A DNA stretch of 64,000 nucleotides from Myxococcus hansupus (lineage in GTDB: Bacteria > Myxococcota > Myxococcia > Myxococcales > Myxococcaceae): positions 1,674,001 to 1,738,000 of the forward strand of contig NZ_CP012109.1 of the NCBI RefSeq assembly GCF_000280925.3, given 5' to 3'. The notes beneath the pieces were generated by a model. It ran no database searches. It saw only the letters and a list, made by a program, of their open reading frames with translations, and was not told the origin of the DNA. Both the position numbers and the translations under genes were made by a program. Below, piece after piece: positions 59,016-64,000 of the stretch. Position 1 is the stretch's first letter. Each line of letters starts with the position of its first letter.

Positions 59016-60467
59016 ATGGATACCTACGACATCGTGGTGGCTGGCAATGGCGCGTTGGGCCTTGCGACGGCGCGCGCCTTGACGTTGCAGGACCCCAGTC
59101 TGCGCATCGCCGTGGTGGGGCCCACGAGTCGGCCCGCGTGTGCGTCCGCCGCGGCGGGCGCGATGCTGGGTTGCTACGGCGAGGTGACCGCGCCCCTGCT
59201 GCGAACGGGCCCGGGCCGCGCGAAGCACGCGAAGGGGGTGCTGGCCGCCCGGATGTGGCCCACGTGGCTGGAGCGCCTCAACAGCGAGCTCCCCGCGGAC
59301 GCGCAGGTGAGCATCAACGCGGGCACCATCGTCTTCAGCAACGCGAAGTCCGGGACGATTGAAGACGAGAACTTCGACGCCATCCTCAAGGCCGTGAGGG
59401 AGGAGGACGAGCCTCACGAGATGTTGGACCCGAACCACGTTCCCGGACTGAATCCCGCGGACGACTGCCGGCCGAAGCACGCGGTGTTCCTCCCGCGCGA
59501 AGGCTCGGTGGATGCCAGCCGCCTGCTGCGGGGGCTGACGCTGGCCCTGTCCCAGTCACCGAAGGTGACCGTCGTGGACGGCGCGGTGAAGGCCCTGGAT
59601 GTCCAGGGCGGGCGGGTGACGGGCGTCCGGCTGGAGGACGGGCGCGCCTTGGGCGCCGCGCAGGTGGTGCTGGCCATGGGCGTGGGCACGCAGGCCGTGC
59701 TGGATGAGCTGCCGGACCTGGCGCGCCGCATCCCGCGCATCTTCTGCGGCGGAGGAACGTCGCTGCTGCTCGAGGTGCCCAGGACGGCGCTCCAGCACGT
59801 GGTGCGCACGCCGAACCGCGCCTTCGCGTGTGGGCTCCACGGCATGCCCCGCGGGGGCGGCCAGCTCTACTTCGGGGCGACGAACATCCTGTCGGCGAAG
59901 CCGATGCTGCGCACCTCACCGGCGGACATGTACTTCCTGCTCGAGTGCGTCCTAGAGCAGATTGACCAGGACCTCTGTGGGGCGCAGCTCGTCGCGTGGC
60001 AGGCGGGAAACCGGCCCGTCACGGTGGACGCGTGCCCGCTCATCGGGCCGACGTCCGTGGAGGGCCTGTGGCTGCTCACCGGGACGTACCGCGACGGCCT
60101 CTTCCTCTCCCCGCTCTTGGGGCAGCACCTGGCGCGGCGGGTGTGTGGCCAGAGCGGGCTCATCGCGGAGGACTTCCTGCCCGAGCGAAAGCCCATCTCC
60201 CTCTACTCGTTGAAGGAGGCGCGCGCCGAGGCGCTCAAGCACTACGTGGCCATGGGCTGGGAGCACGGCATCCGGCTGCCGAAGGTGGGCTGGCACCGCT
60301 CCTTCCCTCGCTTCTATCAGCAGCTCCTCGACTCGCTCTATGACGCGCTGGGGGAAGAGGAGTTCGTCATGCCTCCGGAGCTGTTGGCCATTGTCGAAAG
60401 CAACCGCGCGGTGATGGTGCCGTTCTTCCGCAACTACTACGCGGAGGTTCGCAAGGCCTGGGCGTAG
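59016..60467 (+). CDS. FAD-dependent oxidoreductase (DAO/ThiO-like)
   Basis: The protein (483 residues) begins with the dinucleotide fold IVVAGNGALGLATARALTL (GxGxxG at residues 10-15) and contains the DAO-family blocks GRALGAAQVVLAMGVG and VDACPLIGPTSVEGLWLLTG near the FAD C-terminal site. A C-terminal 80-residue helical extension is not part of the core family. It is transcribed in the same direction, 139 bp after the peptide gene, so it is probably part of the same locus; an oxidation step on the peptide or on an amine is plausible but unproven. Confidence 0.85.
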   Translation: MDTYDIVVAGNGALGLATARALTLQDPSLRIAVVGPTSRPACASAAAGAMLGCYGEVTAPLLRTGPGRAKHAKGVLAARMWPTWLERLNSELPADAQVSINAGTIVFSNAKSGTIEDENFDAILKAVREEDEPHEMLDPNHVPGLNPADDCRPKHAVFLPREGSVDASRLLRGLTLALSQSPKVTVVDGAVKALDVQGGRVTGVRLEDGRALGAAQVVLAMGVGTQAVLDELPDLARRIPRIFCGGGTSLLLEVPRTALQHVVRTPNRAFACGLHGMPRGGGQLYFGATNILSAKPMLRTSPADMYFLLECVLEQIDQDLCGAQLVAWQAGNRPVTVDACPLIGPTSVEGLWLLTGTYRDGLFLSPLLGQHLARRVCGQSGLIAEDFLPERKPISLYSLKEARAEALKHYVAMGWEHGIRLPKVGWHRSFPRFYQQLLDSLYDALGEEEFVMPPELLAIVESNRAVMVPFFRNYYAEVRKAWA

Positions 60468-60642
60468 CCCCTGGCGCTGTCGGTGGTTGAACAGCGACCG
60501 GCGTGCCGAGGCAGGCACGCCGCGTTGGTTCCACCGGGCTGGTGGGTGGCCACCGCCGGACGGGTTGCCCACCTTCCGGGCAATGGCAGGAATTCAAGTC
60601 AAATCCAAATATGTCGCCTCCCCAGTTGCCCCGGAGGCAGAC

Positions 60643-61224
60643 ATGTCGCATCGGAATTCGTCCCCCGCAGCGTTTATCCGCAAGTCCATGGGAGGCTTCG
60701 TCGCCGCGCTGGCGTGTGTCACCGCGCCGGCCACGGCGCTCGCGGAAAGCCAGGTGCCGCAGGAGCTCCAGGCCGGGTTCTCCCTGGTTGAATGTGTGAT
60801 GGGCAGCCAGAACCAGCGCTACACGCCCCCCATCAACCTCGCTTCGCAGGAGGTGTATGTCTCGGGGACCGGGCAGTACTCGTCATGTATTGATTTGATG
60901 AACCAGAACATCAACTACGGCAACTTCACCCTGGAGGGCCTGGGTTCCGCCAGTTGTGTGCTCGCGAGCATTCCCACCCGGAACGTCGTCACCTGGAACG
61001 ACGGCAGCCAGAGCATCATCGAGTTCGTGGGCGGTCTGGATGTGAAGCCGTTGGGGCAGTCCGTGGTGACGACGCTGGGCCGCGTCGCCAGTGGTCGCTA
61101 TGAGAACGCGCTCGCCATCAAGACGATTGTCCTGACGAACATCCCCGGCATTCCCCAGTGCCTCTCCTCGGGCGTCGAGTTTTCCAGCGGGCCCGTGTCG
61201 CTGACCCTGCTGCGCCTGTTCTGA
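60643..61224 (+). CDS. Secreted Cys-containing protein, unknown
   Basis: CCGGAGG precedes ATG 60643. A signal peptide (SMGGFVAALACVTAPATALAE split near residue 34) leads to a 160-residue mature part with four Cys (SLVECVMG, QYSSCIDL, SASCVLAS, IPQCLSSG), probably two disulfides, and a beta-rich pattern. It is followed by a strong terminator. I do not recognise a family; being next to the HExxH locus may be coincidence. Confidence 0.75.
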   Translation: MSHRNSSPAAFIRKSMGGFVAALACVTAPATALAESQVPQELQAGFSLVECVMGSQNQRYTPPINLASQEVYVSGTGQYSSCIDLMNQNINYGNFTLEGLGSASCVLASIPTRNVVTWNDGSQSIIEFVGGLDVKPLGQSVVTTLGRVASGRYENALAIKTIVLTNIPGIPQCLSSGVEFSSGPVSLTLLRLF

Positions 61225-61251
61225 GTCAACGCTTCTCCGTCTGAAGCACCG

Positions 61252-61289
61252 CGGGCTCGGGACCTGAGGGTTCCGGGCCCGTTCGTTTT
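61252..61289 (+). terminator. Rho-independent terminator after the secreted Cys protein
   Basis: A 13-bp stem (61252-61264 with 61269-61281, loop TGAG) with two wobble pairs, followed by TTCGTTTT. It lies 27 bp after the stop at 61224. Confidence 0.8.
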
Positions 61290-61354
61290 CGTCCTCAGCG
61301 CATCTCCATGAGGTGGGCGTCCCACCCTCTCGTGCGAGCGCCTGCCGCGCCGGC

Positions 61355-61996
61355 TCAGTCCGTGGGGCCTTCCGCCGTGAGGTACGCGCACAGCATGCGC
61401 GTCATCTCGCGCGGGAGCTCGGGGGTGAGCAGGTCATCCAGGACGGCGCGGTGCGTGAGGGACTCCACGGTCCGGACCACCATGGCCGCGGCCACAGAAG
61501 GGGAGGGGGCCCGCACTTCGGGGTGGATGCTCAGCAGGGACGCCACGCCTTCGCAGAGCGAGGCTTCCAGCGCCTCCAAGCGCTTCTTGATGCGTGGGGG
61601 CCGCGGGGCTTCTTCGAACAGCACGCGGTGCAGCCGCGGACTGTCGGCATGCAGCCTCACCGCGGAGTCCACCAGGGCCTGCACCAGCAACCTCAAGGGT
61701 GGGAGCGTGCCGTCCGATGGGAAGACGGAGCTGAGCGTGGTGGAGAGGAGCGTCTCGGACTCCTCCAGATGCCGTTCCATGAGGGCGACGAGCAGCGCGT
61801 CCTTGTTCGGGAAGTACTCGTAGAGCGACCCCACGGACACACCCGCGCGCGCGGCGATGTGGTTGGTGGTGCCTCCGGCATAGCCGCGCTGGGCGAAAAC
61901 CCGAGCAGCCGCCGTGAGGATGGTCTCCACGGTGCGTTCGGAACGGCGTTGGACGGGCCGCTTCCGAGGGGAGAGTGGCGCGTTGCGTGCCGGCAT
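61355..61996 (-). CDS. TetR-family transcription regulator
   Basis: ATG 61996 (MPARNAPL) has AGGAGG upstream. The N-terminal helix-turn-helix is RVFAQRGYAGGTTNHIAARA, then VSVGSLYEYFPNKDALLVAL; the rest (about 140 residues) is the helical ligand-binding part. It is divergent from the CPBP-family membrane protein, which it may control. The ligand is unknown. Confidence 0.92.
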   Translation of the reverse strand: MPARNAPLSPRKRPVQRRSERTVETILTAAARVFAQRGYAGGTTNHIAARAGVSVGSLYEYFPNKDALLVALMERHLEESETLLSTTLSSVFPSDGTLPPLRLLVQALVDSAVRLHADSPRLHRVLFEEAPRPPRIKKRLEALEASLCEGVASLLSIHPEVRAPSPSVAAAMVVRTVESLTHRAVLDDLLTPELPREMTRMLCAYLTAEGPTD

Positions 61997-62107
61997 GACC
62001 ACCTCCTGGCCGAATCCGAGTCGTCGAATCCGAGCGAATGCTCGCATTCTGGCAGCTCATCGGCCCGGGCGCACGGTTCGCGCGGGCGCGGACGCACAGG
62101 TGCCTGC

Positions 62108-62851
62108 TTGAACACGGTTTCGTTGCTCTTGGCCTACACGTCGCGACTGCTTCCAGGAGGCGTCCTGGGCGCGGTCCTCCTGTGGCTGCTTCCCCGCTCG
62201 CGCATCGAGTTGCGGCTCGCCGTGTGGGTGATGCTCTTCATCCTCATGCGGGACTTGATGACGCCGCTGGGGCTCTGGCAGTTCGGCGTGGAGGGCGGTT
62301 TCTGGCTGCGCATGTCGTCGGACGCGGGCTTCCTGCTCCTGATGGGCCTGTCCTCGGCCGCCATGGTCTGGGTGATGAACGCGAGCGACCCGGCCCTCGC
62401 GCGCGAGGTGGTCTGGCTGCGCGGCGGCTGGGGCGAGGCCCTGGCGTGGGGCGGCCTGGGGGCCGGGGTCGTGGTGCTCCCCGTGTGGTTCTTCTCGGGG
62501 GGTGGCTCATCCGCGGGTGAGCCGGGCGCCGTCGCTCCGGCCCTGCTCCCAGTGCTGGCGGTGTTCTGCCTGCTCGGCAACTTCTACGAGGAGGTGCTCT
62601 TCCGGGGCTACTTCCAGGGGCTGCTGGAGCCCTCGCTGGGGCTGTGGCGCTCCGCGGTGCTGTCCGGAGTGCTGTTCGCCTTCTGTCACGCGTTCCTCGC
62701 GCTCACGGTGACGGGGGCGGGGGTGCCCCTGTTGCTCTTCACGCTCTGGGAGGGCCTCCTCGCGGGGGCGGCCCGGGCGCGCTCCGGCGTGCTCGCTTCC
62801 ACGCTGCTGCACGGTGGCGCCATCTTTCTCCTGGCCTCAGGGCTCATTTGA
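62108..62851 (+). CDS. CPBP-family membrane metalloprotease
   Basis: The start is TTG 62108 (AGGTG upstream), giving 247 residues with about six to seven membrane segments. The CPBP/Abi motif is LLGNFYEEVLFRGYFQG (E161, E162, R166) followed by FAFCHAFLAL (motif 2 His) and a late LLHGGAIFLLASG (motif 3). These are intramembrane CAAX-type proteases, often linked to bacteriocin immunity. Position about 2 kb after a putative RiPP locus is suggestive only. Confidence 0.85.
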   Translation: MNTVSLLLAYTSRLLPGGVLGAVLLWLLPRSRIELRLAVWVMLFILMRDLMTPLGLWQFGVEGGFWLRMSSDAGFLLLMGLSSAAMVWVMNASDPALAREVVWLRGGWGEALAWGGLGAGVVVLPVWFFSGGGSSAGEPGAVAPALLPVLAVFCLLGNFYEEVLFRGYFQGLLEPSLGLWRSAVLSGVLFAFCHAFLALTVTGAGVPLLLFTLWEGLLAGAARARSGVLASTLLHGGAIFLLASGLI

Positions 62852-62948
62852 GCGGGGCGTCGGCGGCTCGGAAGAAACCTGACATACACCTGTCACGGCC
62901 CGGGGCCATAACTCCCTCATCCGACGCACTCACCCGGAGCACACCGTC

Positions 62949-63385
62949 ATGAGCGAGACCCCTTCCAACAATTCCGGCAACTTGGAGCGCCTCAAGGGAA
63001 GCTGCCACTGTGGCACGGTCCAGTTCGAGGCCGACCTGGACCTGTCGGCGCCGATGAGCCGCTGCAACTGCTCCGTCTGCATGAAGATGGGCGGGACGAC
63101 GACGCAGGTGCCCCGAAGTCCCTCCAGCTCCTCGCTGGTGAAGAGCACCTGGGCGACTACCGGGTGGGGGACAGCCCCAACTTCCGGAAGTTCTGCAAGC
63201 GCTGCGGGGTGCAGTGCTTCGGCGGCGGCTTCGTGCAGGCGCTGGGCGGCGAGTTCGCCACCGTCAACGTCGGCTGCATGGAGGGCGTGGACGTCGCGCT
63301 GCACAGCATCCAGTACTGGGACGGCTACAACAACAACTGGGCGGCGGGCACTCGCCCCCAGCCCTGGCCTCGCCAGCACGCCTGA
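62949..63385 (+). pseudogene. GFA/CENP-V-family zinc protein, frameshifted
   Basis: ATG 62949 opens [14 protein letters not shown] and [12 protein letters not shown], the first Cys pairs of the glutathione-dependent formaldehyde-activating family. After GTGCCCC near 63108-63114 the homology continues in the -1 frame as [20 protein letters not shown] and [12 protein letters not shown] to the stop at 63385. One missing base explains the break. It is probably either a real lesion or a sequencing or assembly error; the family protein would be about 145 residues. Confidence 0.8.
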
Positions 63386-63714
63386 CAGGGCGCCACGTAC
63401 GTGCGGCACCCCGCCAACGTGGCCGCGGTGTCGCCGTTGCTCGCGGTCCCGTATAGGAAAAGTTGTCACCCTCGGGGCTCCGCGAACAATCCCTGTCAGC
63501 CCGGTGGTCCTTCGCTCGCACGCCTTCACGACAGGGGACGTGCTTCTGTCTGCGCAAAGGCGTACGGCCCATCTGCTCTCCGGACTGATGACGTCGCGGG
63601 GCCTCGATTCGACATCCGCGCTCCCCGGTTTGTTTCTTCCGCTCGAATCCTCCCGGTGACACCCACGCGGCCCGTCGGTGTTCTTTCGCTGCATCCTGGT
63701 GAGAGGACACTGAC
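63386..63714. other. 329-bp gene-free stretch upstream of the cytochrome
   Basis: I see no ORF with the local codon bias, no hairpin with T-run and no repeat. GTATAGG at 63452-63458 could be a -10-like element but without a clear partner. Confidence 0.6.
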
Positions 63715-64000
63715 ATGCTTCACATGCGCATCATCGCGGGTCTGACCGGTGTCATCGCGCTGGGCGGACTCGCGGGTTGTTTGGACGGGTCGCCGGGAGG
63801 GGATGACTCCTCCGAGGAGACGACGGAGTCCCAGGCCGCGCACCTGCGGCGGGTCGCGGAGGGCAAGCGGCTCTTCAGCGAGGCGTTGCCGCACACCAAC
63901 GGACGCACCTGCGCCACCTGCCATGTCTTGGATGACGCGCTGGCGCTGTCTCCGGCGAACGTCGCCGCGCGACTCGCCACGCAGCCGGACGACCCGCTCT
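63715..64000 (+). CDS. c-type cytochrome lipoprotein (partial)
   Basis: GAGAGGA is upstream of ATG 63715. The frame runs off the right edge. A lipoprotein signal (IALGGLAGC) is followed by an acidic Ser/Glu stretch and the heme-c motif RTCATCHVLDD within FSEALPHTNG, as in di-heme cytochrome c peroxidase/MauG-like proteins. With only 95 residues the exact family is open. It is not related to the HExxH locus as far as I can see. Confidence 0.75.
   Translation, partial: MLHMRIIAGLTGVIALGGLAGCLDGSPGGDDSSEETTESQAAHLRRVAEGKRLFSEALPHTNGRTCATCHVLDDALALSPANVAARLATQPDDPL

Overview
This is high-GC (about 69-70%), gene-dense DNA that looks like a chromosome segment of a myxobacterium (Myxococcota, Myxococcus/Corallococcus-like). 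The evidence is the gene content: a DUF1592/DUF1552 secreted pair, lipoproteins with Asp-Ala-Gly linkers, GspE-N (MshEN) and TPR orphans, protease-STAND-WD40 and CHAT proteins, many two-component parts and secreted hydrolases. Taxonomy is inferred from gene content only. I saw no rRNA, tRNA, insertion sequence, integrase or CRISPR array. The window cuts a UvrD-type helicase at the left edge and a c-type cytochrome lipoprotein at the right edge.

Region 1 (1-16 kb): the helicase 3' end sits in a 55-56 bp tandem repeat. It is followed by a minus-strand operon of an ECF sigma factor, a zinc-finger/TPR/CHAT protein coupled to it by a 4-nt overlap, and a lipoprotein. Next come a response regulator, an EamA-type protein, a polar amino-acid ABC importer whose binding protein and permease are fused, a frameshifted alpha/beta hydrolase, a DUF459 SGNH hydrolase, a TPR protein, a repetitive beta-rich protein, a MshEN protein, an ArsC/Spx protein and a beta-helix lipoprotein with a 27-bp repeat linker.

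Region 2 (16-32 kb): a serine protease with an N-terminal helical extension lies 13 bp downstream of a 1566-residue trypsin-like/STAND ATPase/WD40 protein, a layout typical of biological-conflict or programmed-death systems. Then come a LysR regulator divergent from a beta-barrel protein, an SBBP-repeat protein, rpiA, the DUF1592 and DUF1552 pair, a YdjM-type membrane protein and a pectinacetylesterase-like enzyme.

Region 3 (32-54.9 kb): a PAS-GAF histidine kinase, a HelD-like ATPase, a spermidine-synthase-like methyltransferase fold protein, an Excalibur-type lipoprotein, an AAA+ ATPase with a possible nuclease-like region, a BON-LysM protein, an M16 metalloprotease, a YpfJ-type zinc peptidase, a V4R-like sensor with an RsbR-like STAS protein, a secreted formamidase-family protein, a GST/alcohol-dehydrogenase pair divergent from an HxlR regulator, a metallophosphatase and a secreted S1 protease with a ricin lectin domain.

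Region 4 (54.9-64 kb): after a 0.9-kb gene-poor, locally AT-rich gap lies what I consider the most interesting locus. Two tandem HExxH proteins (the family annotated as alpha-ketoglutarate HExxH-type peptide beta-hydroxylases), each ending in a PqqD-like domain, are translationally coupled to each other and to a 50-residue peptide that could be their substrate. An FAD-dependent oxidoreductase follows. This is a candidate small RiPP cluster without an obvious transporter. Beyond it are a secreted protein with a clear terminator, a TetR regulator divergent from a CPBP membrane protease, a frameshifted GFA-family protein and the partial cytochrome.
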